Of a stretch of DNA of 64,000 nucleotides, positions 47,456 through 56,528 are shown in pieces. The notes under the pieces are model-generated. The model was not told the DNA's origin and did no database searches. It saw only the letters and a program-made list of their open reading frames with translations. The stretch comes from Lelliottia nimipressuralis (GTDB lineage Bacteria > Pseudomonadota > Gammaproteobacteria > Enterobacterales > Enterobacteriaceae), in assembly GCF_004402045.1 (NCBI RefSeq), contig NZ_SOMG01000023.1, positions 124,001 to 188,000 on the forward strand, in the 5' to 3' direction. Every line of letters starts with the position of its first letter. Position 1 is the first letter of the stretch. The position numbers and the translations under genes are program-made.

Positions 47456-47491
47456 CAGGGTGAAAGTGAATCTGCATTCATTTTCACCCTG
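47456..47491. terminator. Bidirectional terminator between immunity and lectin genes
   Basis: CAGGGTGAAAGTGAAT pairs with ATTCATTTTCACCCTG around CTGC, a 16-bp stem with one G-T pair, placed between two convergent genes. Confidence 0.7.
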
Positions 47492-47498
47492 CATAACT

Positions 47499-48263
47499 TT
47501 ACCGCGTGACGATCAGATTCACGTCGTAACCACCCGTGTTATTGGCATATTCCGATGCCTTGTTGGTATCGTTAAAAATAAAGGAGATTTCACCTTCTGC
47601 TGGGGCTTTCCACGGCTTGCCGCCGGAACCGATTGAATGGATATGATCGCCTGTTTTAATCAACAGCGCGCCTGCAATGGCACCCGGCAGAACAAAGGTC
47701 GGGTCAGGTGCCTTAGCGGAAGGATGCTGGCTGTCACCGTCCGGTCCGAAGGTGCGCCCGCGGCTGTCATACTGGGCCTGACCTGCGGCAACCAGCAGAA
47801 TGCTATCGCCCTGGCGGACGGTGATCCCGGTCTTCACCCATTCACTGCTGGTTGCAGGAATGTGGCCTTTCCACTGAACGGGGTCTTGTGTCGCGAGTTC
47901 CTCATCACTCCCAAGATAAACATCCGCCTGGAATGAACCGGTATTATCACTGTGGGATGAATCGCTAATGAATAATCTCAGCTCGCCGCTTTCCGGTGCA
48001 GCCAGTTGATATACGCCGGTACCGATATCATAGCTTTTGCCAGATTCGCTAAAACGCGCCTTGAGGATGGCAATATCCTTTTTTTGTCCGCCCTTACCGA
48101 TATTACCGCCCGGATAAGCCCATGCGTGCTCTTCCTTGCCATATTTGATCAGACCCGTAGCGATAATGGTGATCTTATCGCCTTTGTTGACCTTCAGACC
48201 GGTATTGATACCTTGTTCTTTGGTTGAATCAATGGCGCCAGACCATGCGCTTTTTGTAGACAT
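47499..48263 (-). CDS. Tandem LecA (PA-IL)-type galactose lectin
   Basis: 254 residues made of two PA-IL-like domains of about 120 residues. Each starts with W-x-G (SAWSGAID; VQWKGHIP) and runs through G-DKITIIATG or GDSILLVAAG, to a loop and a final N-T-GSF or N-TGGYDVN strand. The second domain keeps the calcium/galactose loop YDSRGRTFGPDGD; in the first it is YGKEEHAWAYPGGN, so sugar binding may differ. PA-IL of Pseudomonas aeruginosa binds galactosides. No signal peptide, as in PA-IL. GGGAGA precedes the ATG. Confidence 0.85.
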   Translation of the reverse strand: MSTKSAWSGAIDSTKEQGINTGLKVNKGDKITIIATGLIKYGKEEHAWAYPGGNIGKGGQKKDIAILKARFSESGKSYDIGTGVYQLAAPESGELRLFISDSSHSDNTGSFQADVYLGSDEELATQDPVQWKGHIPATSSEWVKTGITVRQGDSILLVAAGQAQYDSRGRTFGPDGDSQHPSAKAPDPTFVLPGAIAGALLIKTGDHIHSIGSGGKPWKAPAEGEISFIFNDTNKASEYANNTGGYDVNLIVTR

Positions 48264-48605
48264 GTTCTATCTCCCTTCGGATGTCAGTGTTTTGTATTTC
48301 AGCGGGGCTTAATTATTCCCGGCGTGATAATAGTTATCTGATATCAACGGTACGAGACCGTGTGACGTAGACAGCGTAGAATTGGTTATCAGTGACGGCA
48401 AATATAAAAATCACGAATTGATGGGTGTTATTTTGCTAAAAATAGGTCATGCCTGGGTTTGAGTATTTGTCTTTTAAGATAAATCTGAGTTAATTCGCTT
48501 TGACAAAAAACGGTTCTGAATGAAAAGAGAGGGTTATATAAAGCAATTTCATTCCCCTGAGAAAATACAGGTGTTTTCTCAGGGGGGAATTATTGTGCAG
48601 ACGCG
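48264..48605. other. Intergenic stretch between lectin and guanine deaminase genes
   Basis: 342 bases, AT-rich. It holds the lectin promoter region and, at 48554-48585, the probable guaD terminator. No gene seen. Confidence 0.4.
48554..48585 (-). terminator. Probable terminator after guaD
   Basis: CCCCTGAGAAAA / TTTTCTCAGGGG, a 12-bp stem with an 8-base loop, 20 bases past the guaD stop. Only a weak T-run follows on the minus strand. Confidence 0.6.
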
Positions 48606-49985
48606 CTACTGAATATTGACGGCTTTGCCGTCCACCCAGACGCGGCTGATATTATTGCGTCTGGCGTTATAGATAATTTTCTGCAACCTGTCTTCCGGCG
48701 CGTCTTCAGCCGTATCGATATAAATGTCGCTCCCGGCGGCCCGGGTATCGATCACAATGGCATCGAACTGGTAGCCGACCGCCAGCTTGCCCACACGCAG
48801 GTCAAGCACCTCTCCCGCGCCGCCGGTCGCCAACCAGAACGCTTCCCGGAAGCTGATGGCCGAGCCGGGTCTGCCGCGCTGTTCCGCGGCGATACGGGCA
48901 TCGACGCCATCATTCAGGGCTTTACTGGCGGTCATGGCGTGGCGGCAGGTATCAAATACCGAAGGGCTATGGCCGCCCGCAATATCGGTGCCTAAGCCGA
49001 CGTTAAGCCCGCGGTCCAGCATAGCGCGCAGGGGGAAGACCGCATTGGCAAAATAGAAGTTGGACAGAGGGCAGTGTGCGACGCCAGCCTGAGTTTGCTT
49101 GATCAGGTCGGCATCGTCATCTTCGATGTGGTTTGAATGCGCGAGTACGGTCTTTCTGGTCAGCAGGCCAAAATCCCGCAGCGCCGTGGTATCCGTTTTA
49201 CCCAAACGCTGCTTAACGTAAGCATGTTCCCAGTCGCTTTCCGAGCAGTGGGTCTGCACGTGGCAGCCTGTTTCAGTGGCAAGCTTGCCCAGGCCTTCCA
49301 GAAGCGCATCCGTACAGGACGGAATAAACCGTGGGGTGATAACCGGCAGCACGCGTTTTGCCGTATTGCCGGGGAGCTGTGCAACCGCGTGAATAAATGC
49401 GCGGGTCCCGGCGATGGCTGTCTCCGCGCTTTCATCCCGGTAGTAGTCAGGGCACTGGGAGGGGTCATCCATCGCCACGCGACCAACCAGCGCCCGCTGA
49501 CCCTGCGCCAGACAAATACGGGCCAGCTCCACGCTGCTTTCGGTGTGTAGAGTGGCGAAGTAGACGGCGGTGGTGGTGCCGTTCGCCAGCAGCGCATTGA
49601 CCAGTTCCGTGTAGTTGCGGCGGGCAAATGCGATGTCGGCGTATTTTGCCTCCAGCGGGAACGTGTAGTTATTCAGCCACTCTTCCAGCGGCTTATCGAG
49701 AGCCTTGCCCATCTGCGGCCACTGAGGGGCATGAACATGGAGATCGATCAGGCCCGGCAGCAGGTACTGGTCTGAAGAGAGTTCGGTCAGCTTGCCTGCC
49801 TTGCGGGCCGCGTCTCGCACGGGCCTGCACGCGCCATCGTCACCCTGTATAATATCGACAATGGTGCCGCTACCATCGATACAGAACAGCGTGTCGCTAA
49901 AGTGGGTCACACGGTCTTTCGATTCCGCCGTGTAGCCCTGAGCGCTGACAACCTGCTGCCAGGGGAATGCGTGTAGGGTATTCAT
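48606..49985 (-). CDS. guaD: Guanine deaminase-like amidohydrolase
   Basis: 459 residues from the ATG at 49985 (AAGGA upstream, MNTLHAFPWQQ); earlier in-frame ATGs overlap that site. Converts guanine to xanthine and ammonia in the cytosol. Amidohydrolase metal motifs: LIDLHVHAPQWPQ, QTHCSESDWE, VLAHSNHIEDDD and GLGTDIAGGHSPS. The HVHAPQ and GGHSPS variants are typical of guanine deaminases. It stands alone in the accessory region, so it may be an extra copy. Confidence 0.9.
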   Translation of the reverse strand: MNTLHAFPWQQVVSAQGYTAESKDRVTHFSDTLFCIDGSGTIVDIIQGDDGACRPVRDAARKAGKLTELSSDQYLLPGLIDLHVHAPQWPQMGKALDKPLEEWLNNYTFPLEAKYADIAFARRNYTELVNALLANGTTTAVYFATLHTESSVELARICLAQGQRALVGRVAMDDPSQCPDYYRDESAETAIAGTRAFIHAVAQLPGNTAKRVLPVITPRFIPSCTDALLEGLGKLATETGCHVQTHCSESDWEHAYVKQRLGKTDTTALRDFGLLTRKTVLAHSNHIEDDDADLIKQTQAGVAHCPLSNFYFANAVFPLRAMLDRGLNVGLGTDIAGGHSPSVFDTCRHAMTASKALNDGVDARIAAEQRGRPGSAISFREAFWLATGGAGEVLDLRVGKLAVGYQFDAIVIDTRAAGSDIYIDTAEDAPEDRLQKIIYNARRNNISRVWVDGKAVNIQ

Positions 49986-50009
49986 ATCATCGTCCTTATT
50001 CATCATCAC

Positions 50010-50411
50010 GCTGAAAGGGAAATTGCCCGAGAGTCAGGTATTATTATTCGCTCAAAAAGCCTGGCATAAAACCAAAATACATCAACTTATTGATGGGTTA
50101 ATAAGGCGGCATTTGTTTCTGTATTTGCGGGGATAATAAAGGGAGGCTGTAATGATAAACGGAAGCTACTGGAGCTTATTAGGCAAAATAGTTAAATAGC
50201 CAAAGTGTTATCCACTCTTTGAACCTCTTTTTTATCACGCTCTTTTTATTATACTTTTTATTGTGGTGAATCCCCCTGTGCGGTGGGGCATAATTTATGG
50301 GTTAACGTCATTATGCGGGCTTTGCTCACCGGGAGGCACCCGGCACCACACTCGTTAATTCTGAGGTGCCAGGATACAATTATTCTATATCGTTTCGATT
50401 TATATCATTCC
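50010..50411. other. Intergenic stretch without gene
   Basis: About 400 bases containing the guaD promoter region. Small stems are seen (CACCGGGAGGCACCCGG near 50328; CCCCCTGTGCGGTGGGG near 50272). Nothing else could be supported. Confidence 0.35.
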
Positions 50412-50783
50412 TTAATCGTGTTGCATTCGTTCTTTCACCGCGTTAACCAGCACAGCGTGAAGTTCGCCAACGGTTAAATCGCGTATAACAGGTTCGGGTA
50501 TGCCACGTACCCAGCGTATAAACCGACAGATACCAAAAAAATCTATACCCTCGCCCGTAAACAGATACTCGTTTTCAGCAAGAGAGAAAGTTTTCATATT
50601 GCCATCCTCTTCCGTTGCAAGCTGAACGCCAAACGCTTCTTCGCAGTCTTCCAGTAGGTCTTCGCCGTCGATACCGCAAATATGCAAATCGGCCTCAATC
50701 AACGTGTTGCTATCGATAGGTTTACGATGCTCGCCTGAGGAGTTTCGAACAACCTCAATGACTTGTGAGAGAGTGGGCTCCAT
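50412..50783 (-). CDS. DUF1493-family protein (acyl-carrier-like)
   Basis: 123 residues, acidic. Carries the DUF1493 pattern: an N-terminal helix, then DLHICGIDGEDLLEDCEEAFGV, like an acyl-carrier-protein core with Asp in place of the modified Ser, then a WVRGIPEPVIRDLTVGELHA stretch. Function of the family is unknown. AAAGGAG precedes the ATG. It lies 114 bases after hcp on the same strand and may be the last gene of that cluster. Confidence 0.8.
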   Translation of the reverse strand: MEPTLSQVIEVVRNSSGEHRKPIDSNTLIEADLHICGIDGEDLLEDCEEAFGVQLATEEDGNMKTFSLAENEYLFTGEGIDFFGICRFIRWVRGIPEPVIRDLTVGELHAVLVNAVKERMQHD

Positions 50784-50897
50784 AAAGATGTTCTCCTTTA
50801 AAGCGATAGAAATAATCGCTAGCGCTTCCCGGCAGCGCTCCGCTTGTGCGGACCAACAAGAACAAAGTTATATCGGCCCGCGAAATTATGAGTCGAT

Positions 50898-51377
50898 TTA
50901 AGCTATTGCCATATGATTCCAGGCATCTCTGTAAATTATATTCCCATCACAGTGTTTCCAGGTGATTGCCTCATATCTTAGCTCGATCGTCTCTGTATGC
51001 GTCCCTGTTCCAGAACCCGGGAACAGATTTGGTGTGATACCCGTGATTTTTACATTCTCCAGTATAATGTTGAAATATTCTCTCTCGATTCCTGCATCAT
51101 CAATTTGATACATTTTTATCGTAGCCGATTTTAATGTTTGGTGTTCACACAGTGCCCTAATGAGAACCGGTGTTGTCTTATCAAACTCTTTCTGAATGGC
51201 AATCGGTGTATGTACACGGGTGCCTGTTAGTCGGCCTGTATTTCCACTCGCAGGAATAGTGAGGTGATGAGCGACCGCCTTTAATTCAATAGCACCTAAC
51301 CGACCGGACACCATGGAACCTCCTACGACTGGCGAGCCATTAGCATCGGTTAACCAAAGATATGCTGGATTTGACAT
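50898..51377 (-). CDS. hcp: T6SS tube protein Hcp (orphan)
   Basis: 159 residues. Hcp beta-barrel ring that stacks into the T6SS inner tube and carries small effectors. Motifs: YLWLTDANGSPVVGGS at the start, IELKAVAHHL, the THTPIAIQKEFDK-type strand (RVHTPIAIQKEFDKTTP) and a final ETIELRYEAITWKHCDGNI. There is no C-terminal toxin extension. It follows two genes for a candidate effector and a membrane protein; no other T6SS core genes are in the window, so it is an auxiliary copy. Confidence 0.92.
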   Translation of the reverse strand: MSNPAYLWLTDANGSPVVGGSMVSGRLGAIELKAVAHHLTIPASGNTGRLTGTRVHTPIAIQKEFDKTTPVLIRALCEHQTLKSATIKMYQIDDAGIEREYFNIILENVKITGITPNLFPGSGTGTHTETIELRYEAITWKHCDGNIIYRDAWNHMAIA

Positions 51378-51379
51378 GA

Positions 51380-51727
51380 TTATTCCTCATCTATATTTAC
51401 AAAAGAAGGTAGGTGCAACATCGCCACGACCCATATGAATAAGCCAATAAGCTTAAGTGGCCACGGTTCAAGGACAGCTATACAAGCAAATGCACCGATG
51501 ATCAGTAAGGGACCTGATAGCACATCCAGGATCCCGCCAAAAATATGTATCTTTCCTGGCAGTAATTTATTCATTACTAATGAAATAATGTAAGCGCTTA
51601 GGGTAATGATGCAAAAGGCGATTGTTTTATCATGCCAGTTGTCAAATTCTACCCAGCTAAGGATATATAATAAGACTAAATATGAACAAAGAAGTAGATT
51701 TATAATGGGAATAATAAACTTACTCAT
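51380..51727 (-). CDS. Four-helix membrane protein, candidate immunity protein
   Basis: 115 residues, almost entirely four membrane helices (about 5-25, 34-53, 62-82, 88-106) ending in acidic VNIDEE. It overlaps the preceding gene by 8 bases and ends 2 bases before hcp. A polytopic membrane protein right after a candidate effector fits immunity to a membrane-acting toxin. Inference from arrangement. Confidence 0.65.
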   Translation of the reverse strand: MSKFIIPIINLLLCSYLVLLYILSWVEFDNWHDKTIAFCIITLSAYIISLVMNKLLPGKIHIFGGILDVLSGPLLIIGAFACIAVLEPWPLKLIGLFIWVVAMLHLPSFVNIDEE

Positions 51728-52403
51728 ACGAGCCTACCGTACGTTTTGCATTAAGTTTTTCATTAAGTTTGTTTATGATCTGATTAAAGACTGGTTTTCC
51801 TTCTGAGTAACCTGCATGTATAGCATCTACGAAAGGTTGGACGGCATCAGCAAAGAGAAAGTAGAGTAGGTCGTAGTCTCGGGGTCTGAGAAGTTCGTAT
51901 ATCTCCGGTGCTTCTGCTTTAAGCCTGGCAGATGTTCTGATTGAGCGTTCTGCCATGCCTCCAAACAAAAGGAGTGTACTCAGTCCTGTTATTGGATTTA
52001 ATTTTCCTTTGAAAACCACAAATGTAAAAGACGTTCTTTCAATAACACGTTTCGCAATGGTTGCTGCTATAATATTTGTTGATACTCTACCCAGTATTGA
52101 AGAAGCTGCTGGTCTATAAACCTTATCTTGCTCAGCCTCGGTTAAATATCTGTTGAATAGTTTAAAAATTTGCTTGGCTGCGTTAACGATATTATCGTAA
52201 TTCAAAATGTCTTTTATGATTGCGGTAGCTATCCGAATTCTTTCGGTTTCGCGTTCATGCCTTGTTTCAGTGTCAAAGATACCATAGATCAAATAGCCAT
52301 AATCCAGCGGAACGGATAAGCCTCCATTTATAAACGCTGTGACTGTATCTGGAGAGTCGATTATGTTGAATAATCCCAAGGATATATTATCTACATCTGC
52401 CAT
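51720..52403 (-). CDS. Candidate Hcp-delivered effector
   Basis: 227 residues. A mostly polar helical protein with one hydrophobic glycine-rich stretch (about 125-150: TFVVFKGKLNPITG, STLLLFGGMAER) that could insert in membranes. No signal peptide and no known catalytic motif seen. It is first in a three-gene unit with the membrane protein and hcp; T6SS cargo is often encoded next to its carrier. A pore-forming effector is the leading guess. Confidence 0.55.
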   Translation of the reverse strand: MADVDNISLGLFNIIDSPDTVTAFINGGLSVPLDYGYLIYGIFDTETRHERETERIRIATAIIKDILNYDNIVNAAKQIFKLFNRYLTEAEQDKVYRPAASSILGRVSTNIIAATIAKRVIERTSFTFVVFKGKLNPITGLSTLLLFGGMAERSIRTSARLKAEAPEIYELLRPRDYDLLYFLFADAVQPFVDAIHAGYSEGKPVFNQIINKLNEKLNAKRTVGSYE

Positions 52404-52584
52404 GTTAATCCTTTAAGCGTGTCATAAAAGATTTATCAATGTAATATTAAAGTAACTAAAGCAATTTAAATTATCTAAAAGGAAAATTAAGTATTCTTAT
52501 AACAAACAATATTTTAAATCGAGAGGCAAAGCGGCTTCGTGCCAATCCCACACTCCACCGCCCAACCTCAATCAACTCACCTCA

Positions 52585-53586
52585 TCAAAACACCGGCACC
52601 CCCAGCCCAACCTTCACCTCCCTCAACGTCGCCTGCGTCACCCCCTGCGCCCGTTCCGTCCCGCGCTTCAGCATCGCCATCAGCTCGCCCCTGTCACGCA
52701 TATACATCGCCCTCCGCTCCCGCATCGGCGCAATCAGCTCCTGCAGGCATGCCTCCAGCTCGTTCTTGCACGCCCGGTCGCCCAGCCCGCCCGCCTGATA
52801 GTGCGCCTTCATCGCTGCCACTTTCTCCTTGTCCGGATGAAACGCGTCGAGGTAGGTAAACACCACGTTCCCCTCAATCTGCCCCGGGTCGCTCACCTTC
52901 AGGTGGTTCGGGTCGGTGTACATGGCGCTCACCGCACGGTGAATGGTCTCTTCGCTGGCCGAAAGGTGCAGCGTGTTGCCCAGCGATTTCGACATCTTGG
53001 CGCTGCCGTCGATGCCGGGCAGGCGGCTGGTGTCGCTCAGCATCGCCTTGCAGTGGCGCAGCACCGGGGCGGGCAGCAGGCTGTTCATCTTGTGCACAAT
53101 CTCGTTGGTCTGCTCAATCATCGGCAGCTGGTCGTCGCCGACGGGCACGCACTCGGCTTTGAACGCGGTGATGTCCGCCGCCTGGCTGATGGGGTAGGCC
53201 ATAAAACCGACCGGCAGCGAGCGGGCGAAGCCCTTCTGCGCAATCTCGTTTTTCACCGTCGGGTTACGCTCCACGCGGGCGACGGTGACGATGTTCATAT
53301 ACAGCATCGTCAGCTCGGCGAGGGCGGGCAGGGCGGACTGCAGGCAGATCGTGGTCAGGTTCGGGTCGATGCCCGCGGCGAGGTAGTCGGCCAGCACTTC
53401 GGGGATGTTGTCGCGAATTTTCTGCGGGTTGCTGCCGTTGTCGGTCAGCCCCTGCAGGTCGGCAATCAGCACAAATTGGCTGTGCGTCTGCTGCAGCGCC
53501 ACGCGCTGGCGCAGCGATCCGACGAAGTGTCCAAGGTGCAGCGGGCCGGTTGGGCGATCGCCGGTGAGGATGGTTGGTGCGTTCAT
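52585..53586 (-). CDS. trpS2: Second tryptophanyl-tRNA synthetase TrpS2
   Basis: 333 residues. Class I aminoacyl-tRNA synthetase charging tRNA-Trp; HIGH-type motif GPLHLGH (about 14-20) and KMSKS in GSAKMSKSLGN (about 190-200). Distinct from the housekeeping trpS, which lies elsewhere in enterobacteria. A second enzyme is often resistant to tryptophan analogues such as indolmycin; that is known of some TrpS2 enzymes, not shown here. TAAGGAG precedes the ATG. The gene is preceded by a trp leader peptide and attenuator. Confidence 0.94.
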   Translation of the reverse strand: MNAPTILTGDRPTGPLHLGHFVGSLRQRVALQQTHSQFVLIADLQGLTDNGSNPQKIRDNIPEVLADYLAAGIDPNLTTICLQSALPALAELTMLYMNIVTVARVERNPTVKNEIAQKGFARSLPVGFMAYPISQAADITAFKAECVPVGDDQLPMIEQTNEIVHKMNSLLPAPVLRHCKAMLSDTSRLPGIDGSAKMSKSLGNTLHLSASEETIHRAVSAMYTDPNHLKVSDPGQIEGNVVFTYLDAFHPDKEKVAAMKAHYQAGGLGDRACKNELEACLQELIAPMRERRAMYMRDRGELMAMLKRGTERAQGVTQATLREVKVGLGVPVF

Positions 53587-53634
53587 AAAGACTCCTTAAT
53601 GTGCAATTGCCGAAAGGGGTCTTAGAAATGTGAA

Positions 53635-53699
53635 AGCCGCCTTTCGGCGGCTATCTGAAAATGGGGAAAACAACTCCGTGCCGCCTTTAAGAAGGCAGC
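53635..53699 (-). terminator. trp attenuator of trpS2 (segments 1-4)
   Basis: On the minus strand, segment 1 GCTGCCTT (53692-53699) pairs with segment 2 AAGGCGGC (53680-53687). Segment 2 GGCGGC can instead pair with segment 3 GCCGCC (53646-53651). Segment 3 AGCCGCC pairs with segment 4 GGCGGCT (53635-53641) around GAAA, followed by TTCACATTTCT, giving the terminator. This is the classic 1:2, 2:3, 3:4 scheme. The leader's two Trp codons touch segment 1. Confidence 0.85.
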
Positions 53700-53740
53700 C
53701 ACCAGCGGTTTACGGTGAGCACGGCGTGGTTTATGTTCAT
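53687..53740 (-). CDS. trpS2 leader peptide with tandem Trp codons
   Basis: A 17-codon frame, [17 protein letters not shown], with two adjacent TGG codons (53699-53704), and stop TAA in the loop/segment 2 of the attenuator. If charged tRNA-Trp is short, the ribosome stalls at WW, frees segment 2 for pairing with segment 3 and allows readthrough into trpS2. It ends 100 bases before the trpS2 start. The ribosome site is weak (GGTAAAGAG). Not annotated by usual gene callers because of its size. Confidence 0.82.
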   Translation of the reverse strand: MNINHAVLTVNRWWLPS

Positions 53741-53785
53741 CTCTTTACCGTATCACGTCCGGCGCGAAAAACAAAAGGGCACGTC

Positions 53786-54211
53786 ATGCTGCAATCACTC
53801 AACCATCTGACCCTCGCGGTCAGCGATCTGCAAAAAAGCGTCACCTTCTGGCACGAGCTGCTGGGGCTGACGCTGCACGCCCGCTGGAATACCGGGGCCT
53901 ATCTCACCTGTGGCGAACTGTGGGTCTGCCTGTCGTACGACGAGGCGCGCCAGTATGTGCCGCCGCAGGAGAGCGACTACACCCACTACGCGTTTACCGT
54001 GGCGGAAGAGGATTTTGAACCCTTCTCGCACAGGCTGGAGCAGGCGGGCGTCACCGTCTGGAAGCAGAACAAAAGCGAGGGGGCGTCGTTCTATTTTCTC
54101 GACCCGGACGGGCACAAGCTGGAGCTGCACGTGGGCAGCCTCGCCGAGCGGCTGGCGGCGTGTCGCGAGAAGCCCTACGCGGGCATGGTGTTTACCTCAG
54201 ACGAGGCTTGA
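53786..54211 (+). CDS. fosA: Fosfomycin glutathione transferase FosA
   Basis: 141 residues, glyoxalase-fold metalloenzyme that adds glutathione to fosfomycin using Mn2+ and K+. Metal ligands are in HLTLAV (His near 7), HYAFTV (His near 65) and KLELHVG (Glu near 111). Start [18 protein letters not shown] is the FosA N-terminus; the frame extends upstream across the trpS2 leader but without family likeness. Chromosomal fosA is usual in Enterobacter and Klebsiella. Its 3' end overlaps the convergent LacI-type gene by 15 bases. Confidence 0.95.
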   Translation: MLQSLNHLTLAVSDLQKSVTFWHELLGLTLHARWNTGAYLTCGELWVCLSYDEARQYVPPQESDYTHYAFTVAEEDFEPFSHRLEQAGVTVWKQNKSEGASFYFLDPDGHKLELHVGSLAERLAACREKPYAGMVFTSDEA

Positions 54212-55204
54212 TGCCCGCACCTTCAGCCTGCCCGCCAGCGTCACGTGCGTGGCGGCATCTTCCTGATTGCACAGGTACTCCACCGCCAGCCGTCCCAGCT
54301 CGCTGTAGGGCAGCTGGATACTGGTCAGCGGCGGGGTGAGCTGCTCGGAGATCTTCTGGTCGTCGTAGCCCGCAAGCAGCATGTCTTGGGGGATGCGCAC
54401 GCCGTTCACCGCCAGCGCCTGATAGCAGCCAATCGCCAGCCAGTCGCTGGCGCAGAAGATGGCGTCCGGGCGCTCGGCCAGTTCCAGCAGCGAAGTGGTG
54501 GCGGTAAAGGACTCGCTGAACTGCCAGTTGGTCTGGCGCACCAGGCCGTCATCGCACGCGAGTCCGGCCTGCTGCAGCGCCGCCTGGTAGCCTGCCAGAC
54601 GCTGACGCGAGGCCTCCATCCAGCTCTCGCCGGTGATGTGGGCGATGCGCGTGGCTCCGCAGCCGATGAGGTGTTTAGTCACCTGGAAGGCATTGGCGTA
54701 GTCGTCCGGGATAAACGACGGCAGCAGCGGCGAGCCGGGGTCGCGCTGGTTGAGCAACACCAGCGGGATGCGGGTGCAGTCCTGGAAGGCCGTCATGTCG
54801 ACCAGCGTGGTGACCGGAGACGCGAGAATAATCCCGATGCAGTTGCGCTTCTCCAGCTGGCGGATGATGTTCAGCGCCAGCTCGATGTCGTCGCCGTAGT
54901 CGTAGACGGTGAGCAAGGTTTCGTTGCGCCACGCGGCTTCCCGCGCCTGGCTGATGGCGTCGATAAACGGGTCGAAGCTCTGCATGGAGCTCACCAGCAG
55001 GGCGATCTCTTCCTGGTTGCGCGGAGCGTGAACGGCGGGGAGGCGGTCGTAGCCGAGTTCGGTAGCGACGCCAATCACCCGCTGGCGGGTGTCGTCGCTG
55101 AGCTTGATGTTGCGGGACTGGTTAAGCACCAGCGATACCGTCGCCTGCGACACGCCCGCCGCTCGCGCAATATCGTTCATCGTCACTTTCGTTTTTCGCT
55201 TCAT
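54197..55204 (-). CDS. LacI-family regulator of the glycosidase/transporter pair
   Basis: 335 residues. LacI helix-turn-helix [22 protein letters not shown] at the N-terminus, hinge, then a periplasmic-binding-protein-like sugar-sensing domain with [14 protein letters not shown] and [14 protein letters not shown]. It is divergent from the GH5-like gene, with a perfect palindrome in between, so it probably represses that operon until a glycoside binds. GAGAGGA precedes the ATG. Specific ligand unknown. Confidence 0.9.
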   Translation of the reverse strand: MKRKTKVTMNDIARAAGVSQATVSLVLNQSRNIKLSDDTRQRVIGVATELGYDRLPAVHAPRNQEEIALLVSSMQSFDPFIDAISQAREAAWRNETLLTVYDYGDDIELALNIIRQLEKRNCIGIILASPVTTLVDMTAFQDCTRIPLVLLNQRDPGSPLLPSFIPDDYANAFQVTKHLIGCGATRIAHITGESWMEASRQRLAGYQAALQQAGLACDDGLVRQTNWQFSESFTATTSLLELAERPDAIFCASDWLAIGCYQALAVNGVRIPQDMLLAGYDDQKISEQLTPPLTSIQLPYSELGRLAVEYLCNQEDAATHVTLAGRLKVRASSLV

Positions 55205-55345
55205 CCGTCCTCTCCCTTTCGCGACTTCGCATCATACCCTAACCGCGCGCTTTAGCGCCGTCGATCACGTTTCTCATTCATCGAAGCGTGAACTTTGTGA
55301 GGGGCATCGCTTTTCTCAACGCCGTGATTTGCGCATTTATCCTGC

Positions 55346-55363
55346 AGCTAATATTTATTAGCT
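55346..55363 (+). promoter_or_regulatory. Perfect 18-bp palindrome, candidate operator
   Basis: AGCTAATA-TT-TATTAGCT lies 27 bases before the GH5-like ATG, in the divergent region with the LacI-type gene. It lacks the central CG usual for LacI-family operators, so another regulator is possible. Confidence 0.5.
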
Positions 55364-55389
55364 AAATATTATCAGTAAGAGGACGCGTA

Positions 55390-56478
55390 ATGAAAGAGCA
55401 GTGGAGCAGGGAGCAGGCACAGGCGTGGTATCAGCAAAAAGGCTGGCTGTGCGGGTTTAACTATCTGCCGTCGACGGCGGTGAACTGGACCGATATCTGG
55501 CAGGAAGAGACCTTCGATGCCGCAACCATCGAGCGCGAGCTGGGCTGGGCGGCGGAGGCGGGCTACAACACCCTGCGCATCAACCTGCCGTTTATCGTCT
55601 GGGAGCATGACCGCGACGGGCTGATGGCGCGCATCGACCGGTTTTTGACGATTGCCGACGGCCGCGGCTTCAGCACCATGCTGACCCTGATGGACGACTG
55701 CGGCTTCTCCGGCGACGAGCCGTACCTCGGCCCGCAAAAGCCGCCCGTGCCGGGCAAGCACAACAGTCAGGCGGCAGCGAGCCCGGGGCGCGATAAGGTG
55801 TGCGATCCCGACTGCTGGCCGCAGATTGAGCGCTATATCCGCGACGTTGTCCGCCAGTTCCGCGAGGATAAGCGCGTGCTGCTGTGGGATCTGTATAACG
55901 AGCCGGGCAACCGCGGCATTTTCGCGACCGGCACGCAGGAGGTGCAGTACGATGCGAAGCTGGAGACCTGCGCCCACGCGCTGATGAAGCTGGCGTTCCA
56001 GTGGGTGCGTGAAGAAGATCCGACCCAGCCGCTCACCGTCTGCGCGTGGCGTCTGCCGCCGGAAGAGGAGGGCGAGACGTTCTTTCAGCATCCGCTGGAC
56101 CAGACCGCGCTGGTGCTCTCGGACGTGGTGAGCTTCCACGCCTACACCCACACGGGCAGGATGACGGCGATTATCCAGCAGCTGCAACAGCTTGGTCGCC
56201 CGCTGTTTTGCACCGAATGGCTGGCGCGCCACGTGGGCAGCACCATCGAAGAGCAGCTTCCGCTGATGTACGCGGCGAAGGTCGCGCCGTACCAGTGGGG
56301 GCTGGTGCGCGGCAAAACCCAGACGTGGCTGCCGTGGCCGGTGGTGATGAAGGAGTCCACGGACTACTGCCGCCTCTGGTTCCACGACGTGTTCGAGGAG
56401 AACGGCATTCCGTTCTCGCGCCGTGAAATCGCCCTGATGCAGCAGCTGCGCAAGATCGCCCCGAAGGCACAAGGCTAA
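55390..56478 (+). CDS. GH5-type (clan A) glycoside hydrolase, cytosolic
   Basis: 362 residues, no signal peptide. (Beta/alpha)8 fold of cellulase/mannanase type; likely acid/base Glu in [11 protein letters not shown] (about 175) and nucleophile Glu in [10 protein letters not shown] (about 279). These fit clan GH-A enzymes. Acts on a glycoside brought in by the downstream GPH transporter. AAGAGGA precedes the ATG. Substrate (cello-, manno- or other oligosaccharide) cannot be told from sequence. Confidence 0.82.
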   Translation: MKEQWSREQAQAWYQQKGWLCGFNYLPSTAVNWTDIWQEETFDAATIERELGWAAEAGYNTLRINLPFIVWEHDRDGLMARIDRFLTIADGRGFSTMLTLMDDCGFSGDEPYLGPQKPPVPGKHNSQAAASPGRDKVCDPDCWPQIERYIRDVVRQFREDKRVLLWDLYNEPGNRGIFATGTQEVQYDAKLETCAHALMKLAFQWVREEDPTQPLTVCAWRLPPEEEGETFFQHPLDQTALVLSDVVSFHAYTHTGRMTAIIQQLQQLGRPLFCTEWLARHVGSTIEEQLPLMYAAKVAPYQWGLVRGKTQTWLPWPVVMKESTDYCRLWFHDVFEENGIPFSRREIALMQQLRKIAPKAQG

Positions 56479-56528
56479 TAATATCGACCCGGCGGCCGAC
56501 CGCCGGGCAACCAGGCAGGCATATATCA

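Noticed and set aside
26971..52500. Complete T6SS gene cluster
   Set aside because: Only PAAR, Hcp and cargo-type genes are present; sheath, baseplate and membrane-complex genes are absent.
52404..52584. Right-hand leuX-type att site for the whole 25-kb island
   Set aside because: I looked for another copy of the T-arm sequence between 30 and 53 kb and found none; the right boundary is left open.
53630..53785. N-terminal extension of fosA by 52 codons
   Set aside because: It crosses the trpS2 attenuator; FosA family proteins start at [12 protein letters not shown].
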